Positions 42,133-50,805 of a stretch of DNA of 64,000 nt are shown here, piece after piece. This DNA comes from Blautia pseudococcoides (lineage in GTDB: Bacteria > Bacillota > Clostridia > Lachnospirales > Lachnospiraceae). The notes beneath the pieces are model-generated. The model had not been told where the DNA came from, searched no databases, and saw only the letters and a program-made list of their open reading frames with translations. Position numbers and translations under genes: made by a program. The stretch spans positions 2,266,001-2,330,000 of the forward strand of contig NZ_CP015405.2 in assembly GCF_001689125.2 (NCBI RefSeq), given 5' to 3'. Every line of letters begins with the position of its first letter. The stretch's first letter is position 1.

Positions 42133-42812
42133 ATTAGCTGCACCTCCACCGGTTCCCCAAGACAAATGGCGTCCGGTTCTACAAAACAGTCATAGGCCAG
42201 TACATGTACACCTGCCTGTTCTGCCTCCAAAAGCGCCTGGGCAAAAGCCTCGTGCGTCCTTTTGTTGGGCTCAAAGTATTTCACGTCTTTCATCTGGATA
42301 ACAAACATAATATACGCCTCATAGCCGTCTTTTATACATTGGCACAGCTCCTTTATATGCTTGATGCCGCGCTCGGTGGGTGCGTCCGGAAAGCGGACAA
42401 TTCCATCCTCCTCAAGAGTCACGCCTTTTACTTCCATGAAAATTTTCCGTTTCCCCTGTTCCATATACAGGTCAAACCGGGAATTTCCATATTTTGTCTC
42501 AGGACGGATATATGCGCCCTCACCAAGGAGATTTCCTTTTCGCAGCCACTCTTCCACTACCCGGTTGGGAATCTGGGAATCCATATTGATCAGGCGGTTT
42601 CCCTTTTTCACGGCAATCAGGTCATATGCTGTTTTTCGTTCTTTTTTGTCACTTTTCTCCAGAAAAACAGAGGCGCCGGGAACTAATAATTCCCGGCACC
42701 TTCCAGTGTTTTTCACGTGACAGATCTCTTCCTGCCCGTCAATCTCCACACGGGCAATAAAACGGTTGGGGCGGCTTACAAAGCGCCCTTCCCTGATATT
42801 CTGATATCTCAT
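42129..42812 (-). CDS. sfsA: SfsA family DNA/RNA nuclease-like protein
   Basis: A 227-residue protein of normal SfsA length. Markers are RPNRFIARVEIDGQEEICHVKNTGRCRELL at the OB-fold N-terminus, the nuclease-like GNSRFDLYMEQ (Asp) and IFMEVKGVTL (Glu-x-Lys), and YIMFVIQMKDVKYFEPN. The E. coli protein was linked to maltose metabolism; the fold suggests a nuclease. It overlaps both neighbours by four bases (ATGA), so HAD - sfsA - mutY are translated together. Confidence 0.93.
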   Translation of the reverse strand: MRYQNIREGRFVSRPNRFIARVEIDGQEEICHVKNTGRCRELLVPGASVFLEKSDKKERKTAYDLIAVKKGNRLINMDSQIPNRVVEEWLRKGNLLGEGAYIRPETKYGNSRFDLYMEQGKRKIFMEVKGVTLEEDGIVRFPDAPTERGIKHIKELCQCIKDGYEAYIMFVIQMKDVKYFEPNKRTHEAFAQALLEAEQAGVHVLAYDCFVEPDAICLGEPVEVQLI

Positions 42813-43633
42813 GCTTCTGTCAGTCCCTCATAGATCTCTTTTACGCTGTCAAAGACATAGGTTGGCTTTACATCTCCTTCTTCTATGTCCTGTATAGTCG
42901 CTTCACCGGAAAGCACACAGATGGTATCCACCCCGGCTTTCACTCCGGTTTTGATATCTGTGTAGAGCCGGTCACCAATAATGACAGCATCCTCTGCCTT
43001 CAGGTCCAGCTTCTTTAATACACAGTTTACCATAATCGGCTCAGGTTTACCAATAAAAAATGGTTCTTTTCCTGTGGCATTTTTCAGCATTATGCTCATA
43101 GATCCACAGTCAGGGATATAACCAAAGCTCACCGGGCATACAAAATCAGGATTTGTAGCCAGATATACCACATCCCTGCCCAGCATAATGCATGTATTTC
43201 TGATTTTCTCAGAGGTATTTTCCGTATCAAATCCAATGAGTACAACCGTGGCCCTGTCATCCACCTCTGTGACTACCTGTATGCCAGCCTCACGCAGCTC
43301 ATTTACCAGGGAACAGGTTCCCATGCAGTAGACCACCTGTCCCGGATAATTTTCATTGATATACATGGCAGTTGCCTGGCTGGATGTGTAGAAATTCTCA
43401 TATCCTGCCCGGATCCCCATCTTAGCCACCTTCTCCACATAGTCGTTTACCGACTTGGAAGAATTGTTGGTGATAAAGATGTACTGTCCGCCTCTTCTCT
43501 CGATCTCATCCAGGAAATCCAGTGTTCCCGCAAATATTTCATCTTCATTGTAAATAGTTCCATCCATATCCAAAAGATATAGTTTCTTGTCTCTCAGGCT
43601 CTCCGCATTTTTACCGTTCTTATCTGTCAGCAT
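42809..43633 (-). CDS. HAD superfamily phosphatase (NagD/4-nitrophenylphosphatase type)
   Basis: A 274-residue cytosolic phosphatase starting at ATG 43633 behind AAGGAG; upstream in-frame codons lie inside the DUF1667 gene. HAD motifs: LYLLDMDGTIY (nucleophile Asp), FITNNSSKS (motif II), the C2-type cap, FFIGKPEP (Lys), and VIIGDRLYTDIKTGVKAG. Relatives dephosphorylate 2-phosphoglycolate or glycerol-3-phosphate. Its position directly after the Glp oxidoreductase genes makes glycerol-3-phosphate phosphatase activity plausible. Confidence 0.9.
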   Translation of the reverse strand: MLTDKNGKNAESLRDKKLYLLDMDGTIYNEDEIFAGTLDFLDEIERRGGQYIFITNNSSKSVNDYVEKVAKMGIRAGYENFYTSSQATAMYINENYPGQVVYCMGTCSLVNELREAGIQVVTEVDDRATVVLIGFDTENTSEKIRNTCIMLGRDVVYLATNPDFVCPVSFGYIPDCGSMSIMLKNATGKEPFFIGKPEPIMVNCVLKKLDLKAEDAVIIGDRLYTDIKTGVKAGVDTICVLSGEATIQDIEEGDVKPTYVFDSVKEIYEGLTEA

Positions 43634-43661
43634 TTTCTTCTCCTTGTAAATCTCGTTCTTT

Positions 43662-44027
43662 TTATACCGCCGGTATATTTTTTGTGGCAATGATATCCAC
43701 GCCGGTTCCGCACACATTTCTAAGCACCACATCTCCAATATGTACCGGGGCGTTCATCCGGACGGCTCTTAATGCTTCTGCGCAGTCATAAATCTTCCCT
43801 TTTGGAATATCGGAGGCTGTCTTGACGGATACCACTGGAAGTGTGCCTCCGGCTACACGGACAGAGGACGTGACAATCCTGGTGGGGTTGGTCACCTCTT
43901 TTTTTCCGTAAGCTTCACCCTTTTTGCAGGTGTTTCCCTCCACCTTTTTCACAGCTCCATTATCCATTGTAACAGTAAGACTACATCCCAGAGGACAATT
44001 AATGCAAATCAATTCTCTCGTTTCCAT
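43662..44027 (-). CDS. DUF1667 domain protein
   Basis: A 121-residue small Cys-rich protein. CINCPLGCSLTV near the N-terminus and GNTCKKGEAYGKKEVTNPTRIVTSSVRV look like an iron-sulfur or metal-binding pattern. DUF1667 genes are regularly found with glpA- and glpB-like oxidoreductases in Firmicutes and Thermotogae, so it is probably a subunit or electron-transfer partner of that enzyme. It begins two bases after the glpB-like stop. Confidence 0.9.
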   Translation of the reverse strand: METRELICINCPLGCSLTVTMDNGAVKKVEGNTCKKGEAYGKKEVTNPTRIVTSSVRVAGGTLPVVSVKTASDIPKGKIYDCAEALRAVRMNAPVHIGDVVLRNVCGTGVDIIATKNIPAV

Positions 44028-44029
44028 CT

Positions 44030-45301
44030 CTATGCCTCCTCCACTTTCACAGTAATCTTATCGAAACTTTCATTGTCTGTCAAATCCGATTTTTTCAATA
44101 CTACCTGCTCCATTTCACCGGGTGCCAGCTTTCTCTTTTTCTTATGCCAAATCCGCCTCTCACCCAAGTATACACTCACATAACAGTCCCTGTAAACACC
44201 GCCCACCCGGAAACGCAGGGTAAGGGTATCTTCCATACATGCAGGCCGGATGGTCTGAGGCACTGTGTAACGAACGCCATCCACAGCCAAAACCCTGATC
44301 GGCCTTGCATCCCTTTTTTCCTTCTCTCCCCGAATATATGCGGCCGCACAGGCACCGGCCCTTGCCGCCTCCTCGGAGACATAGTCTACCAGATCATGTA
44401 CATGGAGCACATTGCCGCAGGCAAAGACACCCGGCACATTGGTCTCCAGACTTTCATTCACCACAGGGCCTGAGGTGACGCGGGACAGTTCCACGCCTAT
44501 TTTTCCTGACAACTCATTTTCCGGGATCAGGCCGCAGGACAGAAGCAATGTGTCGCAGGAATAAAACTCCTCGGTTCCCGGAACCGGCTTCCTGTTCTCA
44601 TCCACCTGCGCCAGGGTGATCCCTGTCACTCTTTCCTTTCCCTGAATATCAATCACTGTATGACTGAGTTTTAATGGAATATCAAAGTCATTCAGGCATT
44701 GTACAATATTTCTCTGAAGGCCCCCGGAGAAGGGCATCAGCTCTGCCACCACTTTTACCTCAGCACCCTCCAGGGTCATTCTTCTTGCCATGATCAATCC
44801 AATATCACCGGAGCCCAGGATCACCACTTCCCTGCCCGGCATATATCCCTCCATATTAACCAGACGCTGCGCTGTTCCCGCAGTATAAATACCTGCAGGG
44901 CGGTAACCCGGAATATTCAGGGCGCCTCTTGGCCTCTCCCTGCAGCCCATAGCCAGGATCACGGCGCGGGCCTTCAGCATCATAAGGCCGTCCTCTCTGT
45001 TCATAGCCATAACGGTTTTGCATGCTTCCCCATCCTGGATATCCAGAACCATAGTGTGCAGTTTATAGGGAATCTCCATCTCTTCCACCTGGGCAATAAA
45101 ACGCCAGGCATATTCCGGTCCTGTCAGTTCCTCCTTAAAGGTATGGAGACCAAATCCATTGTGGATACACTGGTTTAAAATTCCTCCCAGTTCCCTGTCA
45201 CGCTCCAGTATCAGGATGTTTTCCACCCCTTCTTTTCTCGCAGATACAGCGGCTGCCAGTCCTGCCGGGCCTCCGCCGATTATAATTAAATCATAACACA
45301 T
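44030..45301 (-). CDS. FAD/NAD-dependent oxidoreductase, glycerol-3-phosphate dehydrogenase partner (GlpB-like)
   Basis: A 423-residue disulfide-reductase-fold flavoprotein. DLIIIGGGPAGLAAAVSARKEG binds FAD, VVILGSGDIGLIMARRM the second nucleotide, and NVPGVFACGNVLHVHDLVDYVSEEA the FAD ribityl region. A C-terminal extension of about 90 residues is beta-rich. It sits between the glpA-like gene and DUF1667, giving the three-gene set typical of the alternative, anaerobic glycerol-3-phosphate dehydrogenase complex. Confidence 0.88.
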   Translation of the reverse strand: MCYDLIIIGGGPAGLAAAVSARKEGVENILILERDRELGGILNQCIHNGFGLHTFKEELTGPEYAWRFIAQVEEMEIPYKLHTMVLDIQDGEACKTVMAMNREDGLMMLKARAVILAMGCRERPRGALNIPGYRPAGIYTAGTAQRLVNMEGYMPGREVVILGSGDIGLIMARRMTLEGAEVKVVAELMPFSGGLQRNIVQCLNDFDIPLKLSHTVIDIQGKERVTGITLAQVDENRKPVPGTEEFYSCDTLLLSCGLIPENELSGKIGVELSRVTSGPVVNESLETNVPGVFACGNVLHVHDLVDYVSEEAARAGACAAAYIRGEKEKRDARPIRVLAVDGVRYTVPQTIRPACMEDTLTLRFRVGGVYRDCYVSVYLGERRIWHKKKRKLAPGEMEQVVLKKSDLTDNESFDKITVKVEEA

Positions 45302-45323
45302 GATCTTTCCTCTCTTTCCCCGT

Positions 45324-46787
45324 TTAAACTGTCTTATTTTCTCCTGCTTCCCCGTCTTTTAGAACACCTGTAAGAAGCTTTGACCCTTTGCCTGCCTTCG
45401 TAAGGCTGAGTGGGTCCACATGCAGCTCTCTGGCCAGTATTTCCATGGTTCTGGGCGCGCAGAAGCCTGACTGGCATCTGCCCATTCCTGCCCTTGTTCT
45501 CCGCTTCACACCATCTAAAGACCTGGCTCCCAAAGGACGTCTTATGGCATTTATGATCTCACCCTCCGTCACAGTCTCACAGCGGCAGATGACGTTGCCG
45601 TAAGCCGGGTCTTTTTGGATCAGCTTTGCCATTTCTTCCGGAGAGGCCTGCGCCACGCTTAGAATATCCTCTCTTGTGCCGATAAAATCCTCCTTCTTTT
45701 TTGCATGGAGATACTCTGCTGTCATCTGTGCCAGGTATTCCCCTATGGCAGGAGCACTTGACAGGCCCGGTGACTCAATCCCGGCCGCATTGAAAAAGCC
45801 TTCCGCATCCTTAGCTTCACCCAGAACAAAATCCTCATTTTTTTCTGTAGCCCGAAGACCTGCAAAGGACGTGATCACCATATGCAGGGGAACATCCGCA
45901 GCACTGACACGTGCCAGAGATGCCACTTTTTCAAGTCCCCCAGCGGTTGTCTGGATTCCCTCTTTGTCCTCCATGTCATCCGCCGTGGGGCCTACAAGCA
46001 GGTTGCCGTGCACTGTGGGGGTGATGAGGACCCCTTTTCCCATCTTTGTTGGAAGCTGGAACACTGTGTGGGATACAAAATCTCCTGCTTTTTTATCCAG
46101 CAGGCAGTATTCCCCTTTTCTTGGAGTGATAGAGAGCTTTTGGCTGCTCACCATATTGTTGAAAACATCAGCATATACACCTGCTGCATTGATGACACAC
46201 GCTGCCTCGTAGTATTCCCGGTCTGTCTCAATTTCGTAACCGCCTTTTTCCAGCTTTCTGACTGCCTTTACCTCTGTATCCAAAAAGAAATCCACACCGT
46301 TCACACAGGCATTCTCCGCCATGGCGATAGTCAGTTTAAAAGGACATACGATCCCGCCGGTGGGGGCATATAACAGGGCTTTGACCTGGTGGGAAATGTT
46401 TGGCTCCAGTTTGTGGATTTCTTCTCCTCTCACAATCCTTAAGCCTTCCACCCCATTCTCCTCCCCGCGCGTTTTCAATGCCTCCAGCTTCGGGATATCA
46501 TGCTCATCAAAGCAAAGGACTAAAGAACCATTCTGCCTGTATGGAAAATCCAATTCCTTTGACAGAGCTTTCATCATTTTACTGCCTCTCACATTCATCC
46601 TGGCCTTCATGGAGCCTGGTTCCGCATCAAAACCTGCATGGACAATTGCACTGTTGGCCTTGGAAGTACCGCAGCAGACATCCTCCTCCCGTTCCAGTAC
46701 GGCTGTCTTCAGGCTATATCTGGACAACTCCCTTGCCACAGAGCTTCCCACAACTCCAGCTCCGATAATTATCACATCATATTTCAT
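45324..46787 (-). CDS. Glycerol-3-phosphate dehydrogenase (GlpA/GlpO-like) with BFD-type [2Fe-2S] domain
   Basis: A 487-residue flavoprotein. The DAO-fold FAD site is DVIIIGAGVVGSSVARELSRY, with VINAAGVYAD and TSFAGLRATEKNEDFVLGEA further on. Residues about 395-440 are a BFD-like [2Fe-2S] domain (VICRCETVTEGEIINAI; GMGRCQSGFC), as in GlpA. It oxidises G3P to DHAP, passing electrons to the GlpB-like protein. The start has AGGAGG. Its leader after glpP contains a long terminator, pointing to GlpP antitermination. Confidence 0.9.
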   Translation of the reverse strand: MKYDVIIIGAGVVGSSVARELSRYSLKTAVLEREEDVCCGTSKANSAIVHAGFDAEPGSMKARMNVRGSKMMKALSKELDFPYRQNGSLVLCFDEHDIPKLEALKTRGEENGVEGLRIVRGEEIHKLEPNISHQVKALLYAPTGGIVCPFKLTIAMAENACVNGVDFFLDTEVKAVRKLEKGGYEIETDREYYEAACVINAAGVYADVFNNMVSSQKLSITPRKGEYCLLDKKAGDFVSHTVFQLPTKMGKGVLITPTVHGNLLVGPTADDMEDKEGIQTTAGGLEKVASLARVSAADVPLHMVITSFAGLRATEKNEDFVLGEAKDAEGFFNAAGIESPGLSSAPAIGEYLAQMTAEYLHAKKKEDFIGTREDILSVAQASPEEMAKLIQKDPAYGNVICRCETVTEGEIINAIRRPLGARSLDGVKRRTRAGMGRCQSGFCAPRTMEILARELHVDPLSLTKAGKGSKLLTGVLKDGEAGENKTV

Positions 46788-46884
46788 TTTCTCATTCCTC
46801 CTGTTTTTTTAGAAAGTTCCGGCGAACCGGATTCTCAGGCCAAAACACAGCCGCTTTCGGCCGTATCTTTTTCACCCATTGCAC

Positions 46885-46941
46885 AAAAAAGAGACAAGGC
46901 GAATACACATGCTTCTGACATGTGTCCTCCGCTTTGTCTCT
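46885..46941 (-). terminator. Attenuator between glpP and the glpA-like gene
   Basis: On the minus strand a long stem pairs AGAGACAAAGCGGAGGACACATG with CATGTGTATTCGCCTTGTCTCT (a few mismatches), followed by six T residues. It lies in the transcript between glpP and glpA and would stop read-through unless antiterminated, presumably by GlpP with glycerol-3-phosphate. Confidence 0.8.
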
Positions 46942-46965
46942 GTTCTCCAGCGTTATCTATTCTAT

Positions 46966-47535
46966 TTACATGAACCAGACTTTCTGGTTCGTGGTGGATA
47001 TGGATACGGCTCCTGCACTCAGTGCTGCCATGATATCCTCCTTATCCGCGATCAGTCCCCCTGCAATGACAGGTGTTCTGCTGTGTATACAGATTCTCGA
47101 AATAATCTTGGGCATAACACCTGGAAGCACTTCTATCATATCCGGATGCACACTCTCTGTCTGTCTTCGGATACTCTCAAAGGCAATGGAATCAATGACG
47201 AAAAAGCGCATAACCGCAAACAGTCCCAGCTCCTTTGCCTGTTTGATAATGGCAGGCTTGGTAGAGATCACTCCGTCCGTCTCTGTGGTGTTTTTCAAAA
47301 AGTCCACGGCGACCTCTCTGCTGCTCAGACCACCTATGAGGTCAATATGTACCAGAACGGTCTTGCCGCCCTTTTTCAGGCGCCCCACAATATCACCGAT
47401 ACTGCAGATATCCCCATAGAGCACAAAGACGATTCTGATGTCGGAACTCAGACACCTGTTAAGTCCCTGTTCATCCTTGATGGCTGCCACCACAGGGCAG
47501 TCCTCAAATTGTTCTAAAATATCCTGTTGTTTCAT
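46966..47535 (-). CDS. glpP: Glycerol-3-phosphate responsive antiterminator
   Basis: A 189-residue TIM-barrel-like RNA-binding protein. I start at ATG 47535, where GGAG lies about seven bases upstream. GlpP-family signs are CPVVAAIKDEQGLNRCLSSD, VLVHIDLIGGLSSREVAVDFL, DGVISTKPAIIKQAKELGLFAV, and EVLPGVMPKII with TPVIAGGLI. With bound G3P it stabilises glp mRNA leaders against terminators. Here both its own leader and the intergenic leader of glpA contain terminators that share a GAGACAAG-type arm. Confidence 0.93.
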   Translation of the reverse strand: MKQQDILEQFEDCPVVAAIKDEQGLNRCLSSDIRIVFVLYGDICSIGDIVGRLKKGGKTVLVHIDLIGGLSSREVAVDFLKNTTETDGVISTKPAIIKQAKELGLFAVMRFFVIDSIAFESIRRQTESVHPDMIEVLPGVMPKIISRICIHSRTPVIAGGLIADKEDIMAALSAGAVSISTTNQKVWFM

Positions 47536-47585
47536 GAGACACTCCATTTCCGTACTGTAAACTAGTAAACTATTTGATTTTAAAA

Positions 47586-47628
47586 AGACAAGACAATAAA
47601 GCCATAATACGGCTTTATCCTCTTGTCT
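47586..47628 (-). terminator. Attenuator in the glpP leader
   Basis: On the minus strand AGACAAGAGGATAAAGCC pairs with GGCTTTATTGTCTTGTCT and is followed by TTTTAAAA. It lies between the promoter at 47644-47672 and the glpP start, so glpP is probably autoregulated by antitermination. Confidence 0.75.
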
Positions 47629-47643
47629 CCTGTCTCTTCTTAT

Positions 47644-47672
47644 ATCTTAGCACATTCCCCTGTGCCATGCAA
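47644..47672 (-). promoter_or_regulatory. Promoter of the glpP operon
   Basis: On the minus strand -35 TTGCAT (47667-47672) and -10 TAAGAT (47644-47649) are separated by 17 bases, just upstream of the leader attenuator. Confidence 0.6.
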
Positions 47673-47731
47673 GCATAAATGTCACTTGTTGTAATGTTTC
47701 CGTAACAGTTCAACCTTCCACTGTCCCGCCA

Positions 47732-47761
47732 GGTATTGCCTTGCATTTGCAAGGCAATACC
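47732..47761. repeat. REP-like perfect palindrome
   Basis: Arms GGTATTGCCTTGC (47732-47744) and GCAAGGCAATACC (47749-47761) surround ATTT. There is no T-tract, so it is not a standard terminator. It lies between the L,D-transpeptidase stop and the glpP promoter. Confidence 0.55.
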
Positions 47762-47850
47762 AAGGCAGCTACGCGCCAGACTGCGGTTCTTGCAGTCTGT
47801 GTACATGCTTTTGTTGCTATGAAGCCGAAAGGCAATGAACCAACTGCTTG

Positions 47851-49530
47851 TTACTCTCTGTAGAAACATACTACCGGACATCCCGCCTCTATATTTTCGT
47901 ATATAGTTGTAGCTGCAGCGGTCGGCAGGTTGATACATCCATGAGAGCCGCTGGTGCGGTAGATGGATCCACCGAAGCTGTATCTCCAGTTGGCATCATG
48001 CAGACCAATGCCGCCGTTAAAAGGCATCCAGTATTTTACAGGCTGCTCATACTCATAAGTGCCGTCCTCCAGTTTCCGTCCTCTGAGCACCTGGTTTCTT
48101 TGTTTATACATAAGAGAATACACACCTCCCGGTGTCCTTCTGTCTCTCATGACATAAGTACCGGATACAAGATCCGTATCCATAAGCAGTGCTCCATCCT
48201 TATAAAACCACAGGTGCTGGCTTGTCAGGTCAATCTCCACATAGGTTCCGCCGATATCATTTTCCCCGTATGCCACACCCGCCTTGGAATACACAGGCTC
48301 ACGGACCGTCACTGCGTGGCTGGCAATGTCCTCCAAAAGCTGGGCCTTTTCCTTTAACTGGTTTATCTGGAACCCGTAATTGCCGCCAGAAACGGTGATC
48401 GGTTCCCCTGTGGCTGTGCTTGTTATGGTTCTGTCTCTGCCCACGGTATCATAGTTATCCGCCAGCCAGGCCACAAACTCCGTCACTCTGGCCTCCAGTG
48501 TTGCAGGGTCTTCCACATAATTGCCGTTCTCGTCGTAGGTCATCCACTCTTTCACGGTCATGCCGTCCAGCACTTCTGTCTTATCTCCGAAGGTATAGGT
48601 GATCGTTACGGCTGCGCAGGAATTCCACACATCCCTCTGGTGATTCAGTGTGGGGTCCTCCTTTGTGACAGCCGGAGCTGCATAGGAACCTGCCTCCTCA
48701 GCGGAAACCGATTCCTCACTGCCGGCCACAGCCTGCTCAAGAGCGGAGAGGATAATGTCCTCCTGTACGGTGGTGCCTGCCGTCTCATCCACAATGACAA
48801 ACTGGTTTTCCTGGAAAGCAATGTACGCATCTGTTGGAGCTTCCATGCTGGCGGCCTGCATACAGTCAAAAGACTGAAGCTGGGCTTTCAGTGCCTCCTT
48901 GTCATACTGGATGTTCTCCTCAGCCTCATGATCGGTGTCCCTGAAATATCCTTTTATCCATGTAAAGGGATTCTGCTCATCTAAAAGCTTCTGCACACTT
49001 CCGTCGCTGACATAGGCATAACCAATGTCCTGTCCTTTGATTTCTCTTGTCTGGTCATTTCTGAACTGCACCTGAATGGAATAATCCTCAACTTTTTTCC
49101 GAATCAAATCTTCTGCCTGCTCCACAGTCAAATTCCCGCAGGCTATATGGTTTACGGTTGTTCCCTTAAAGAATTTGTCTTTATAATAATAAGCGCCTGC
49201 GCCATAGCCGGCAGCAGCCAGTATGACCACAGCACCTGTGATGCCCAGTGCAATTTTGATCCCGGTCTTTTTACCCTTCTTTTCCTCAGCCCTCATCTCT
49301 TTTTTGGCTGCTTTTTTCTGCATCTTTATAGTTTTTTTATCCGGCTCCTGGTAAGCAGCGGCTTCCGCCTGGCTACCGATGGTATCCTGTATGATCTTCT
49401 CCATGGCAGAATCAATTTTGGCTTCCATCTCTGACTTAGGCTGTGTCTGTTCTGCCTCCCCTTGCCGGACAGCAGCTTTCGCCTGTTCTTCTGCCTGCTG
49501 CAATTTCTTTTGCTGTGTTTTTTTCTTCAT
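47851..49530 (-). CDS. L,D-transpeptidase (YkuD) with PG-binding domain
   Basis: A 559-residue type II membrane protein. A basic, Lys/Glu/Gln-rich cytosolic N-terminus of about 90 residues precedes one membrane helix (IKIALGITGAVVILAAAGYGAGAYYY). Extracellular PG-binding repeats (VNHIACGNLTVEQAEDLI; a second copy mid-protein) follow. The C-terminal YkuD domain ends in SGSHGCINLPTAAA with the catalytic Cys and His. It forms 3-3 cross-links or anchors proteins in peptidoglycan. It is a single gene transcribed away from the MurT region. Confidence 0.92.
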   Translation of the reverse strand: MKKKTQQKKLQQAEEQAKAAVRQGEAEQTQPKSEMEAKIDSAMEKIIQDTIGSQAEAAAYQEPDKKTIKMQKKAAKKEMRAEEKKGKKTGIKIALGITGAVVILAAAGYGAGAYYYKDKFFKGTTVNHIACGNLTVEQAEDLIRKKVEDYSIQVQFRNDQTREIKGQDIGYAYVSDGSVQKLLDEQNPFTWIKGYFRDTDHEAEENIQYDKEALKAQLQSFDCMQAASMEAPTDAYIAFQENQFVIVDETAGTTVQEDIILSALEQAVAGSEESVSAEEAGSYAAPAVTKEDPTLNHQRDVWNSCAAVTITYTFGDKTEVLDGMTVKEWMTYDENGNYVEDPATLEARVTEFVAWLADNYDTVGRDRTITSTATGEPITVSGGNYGFQINQLKEKAQLLEDIASHAVTVREPVYSKAGVAYGENDIGGTYVEIDLTSQHLWFYKDGALLMDTDLVSGTYVMRDRRTPGGVYSLMYKQRNQVLRGRKLEDGTYEYEQPVKYWMPFNGGIGLHDANWRYSFGGSIYRTSGSHGCINLPTAAATTIYENIEAGCPVVCFYRE

Positions 49531-49915
49531 CTAATTTGCTCCCCGATATTACATTTCTGTGGGTACTGCAGCCTTCTACGCTTCATTTTCCATGCTGCAG
49601 CCGCCTATATTCGACATAAACGCGAATACTTGTCTATTATAACACAAAATTCTACAACCGGATAAATATAAATGAATCCTAAAAAAAAATTAAAGCTTTT
49701 GTCATACTTTCTGTTCCTTTTAGTGTATGTGAAATATTTTCTTCATATTCTATCCTGTCACAGAATTCTGCTGGGAATGGATCAACCATATATTAGACGC
49801 ACGAAAGTGTCGAAAAGTGTCACAAGGAATAAAAAAGATTTTTCTCCGCATACTAATTCTGCAGCGCAGGCAACTGCTGCCGCCCAATATAAGCAGAATA
49901 AGTGAGGATACTGCC

Positions 49916-50053
49916 ATGTTAAAAGAAAAACCTTACGAAAACGACTATGATGACGGAAACATTCCTGAGATCGACCTGCCCAGGGAGTCAAACGCCACAG
50001 ACGTGATCCCCGACGAAGTGCCGCGCAAAGACGGCCCTGGCGGAGAAGGCTGA
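49916..50053 (+). CDS. Small acidic hypothetical protein (45 aa)
   Basis: A 45-residue, Asp/Glu/Pro-rich protein (ENDYDDGNIPEIDLPRES) starting at ATG 49916 with a moderate GTGAGGA site. It is likely unstructured. It precedes the 59-aa gene by 21 bases, and the two are probably co-transcribed. I do not recognise a family. Confidence 0.5.
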   Translation: MLKEKPYENDYDDGNIPEIDLPRESNATDVIPDEVPRKDGPGGEG

Positions 50054-50074
50054 CAGGAAGCGAGGTGAATTCTG

Positions 50075-50254
50075 ATGATCGACAACGAAGAACTTCCCAT
50101 CGGCTTCACCATGGAACTGGCACAGCATTCAGATATCCTGAATCATTTTGCCCAGCTTCCCAAATCTGAACAGAAGCCTCTGGTAGACAAAGCCAGACAG
50201 GTAAACTCCCGCCACGAAATGCGGGAGTATGTGGAATCCATGTTCCGCCCCTGA
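50075..50254 (+). CDS. Small conserved-looking helical protein (59 aa)
   Basis: A 59-residue protein starting at ATG 50075 with GAGGTGAA upstream. It has the helical pattern GFTMELAQHSDILNHFAQLP, then EQKPLVDKARQVNSRHEMREYVESM. I recall similar short proteins in many Lachnospiraceae but know of no function. A terminator follows 20 bases later, shared with the convergent holin-like gene. Confidence 0.6.
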   Translation: MIDNEELPIGFTMELAQHSDILNHFAQLPKSEQKPLVDKARQVNSRHEMREYVESMFRP

Positions 50255-50267
50255 GATGCGCTGCTTC

Positions 50268-50317
50268 AAAAGCCGGCTGTGAAACGCAGGATCTTCTGCG
50301 CCGCACAGCCGGTTTTT
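50268..50317. terminator. Bidirectional intrinsic terminator
   Basis: A core 9-bp stem (CCGGCTGTG 50273-50281 with CACAGCCGG 50304-50312) has a nested CGCAG/CTGCG hairpin in its loop. It is followed by TTTTT and preceded by AAAA, between convergent genes. Confidence 0.75.
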
Positions 50318-50323
50318 CTGTCT

Positions 50324-50617
50324 TCATTCATTTTTCGCTGACTGTTTCATGATCTGATTGATATAGGTACTCAGCCCCGCTACCAAAATCCCCTGGGTAA
50401 CAGCAGTAAACACTGCCTTTGCGGCTGTCTGCGGAGAATGGACATCACAGACTGCGAGTACCCATACCGCGCATATAAGGATTCCTGCCGCTCCCAGAAT
50501 CAGAGGGATATACTTATCTTTTACTGCCTGGGACTGTTTCAGCGCCATGCCCACAAAATAGAGCACTATGGCCACCACAAGAAGCTCAGGTTTTACATAT
50601 TCCATTATAGTCTCCAT
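50324..50617 (-). CDS. Phage holin-like protein (Hol44 / Phage_holin_5_2 type)
   Basis: A 97-residue protein with three hydrophobic helices (LLVVAIVLYFVGMAL; YIPLILGAAGILICAVWVLAV; a third at the C-terminus) and the family-like QAVKDKYIPLILG. GGGGAGGGGAA sits directly upstream of the ATG. Holins of this type accompany amidases in phage lysis modules, but no phage genes surround it. It is more likely a domesticated copy, and the amidase at 25 kb is not linked. Confidence 0.75.
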   Translation of the reverse strand: METIMEYVKPELLVVAIVLYFVGMALKQSQAVKDKYIPLILGAAGILICAVWVLAVCDVHSPQTAAKAVFTAVTQGILVAGLSTYINQIMKQSAKNE

Positions 50618-50805
50618 TTCCCCTCCCCATATACTGCCTCTTTTACCATCATATGCGCTGACAGGCTTAATTTGCCGGGACCGGTGTATTTTTTTCTATT
50701 CCATGATAATTCCTGCAAAATACCGTTTCCCCGCATTTCCGGATGTGGTATACTAAAAGTGTTCAAAACAAAGAAGGAGGATTGCTGTAAAGCAAAAGAA
50801 ATCTT

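Noticed and set aside
47580..47672. Possible riboswitch in the glpP leader
   Set aside because: The leader is short and is explained by a single terminator; no known aptamer pattern is visible.
49672..49905. 77-codon plus-strand ORF with a hydrophobic start
   Set aside because: No ribosome binding site, low-complexity end, and it overlaps the promoter region of the L,D-transpeptidase.
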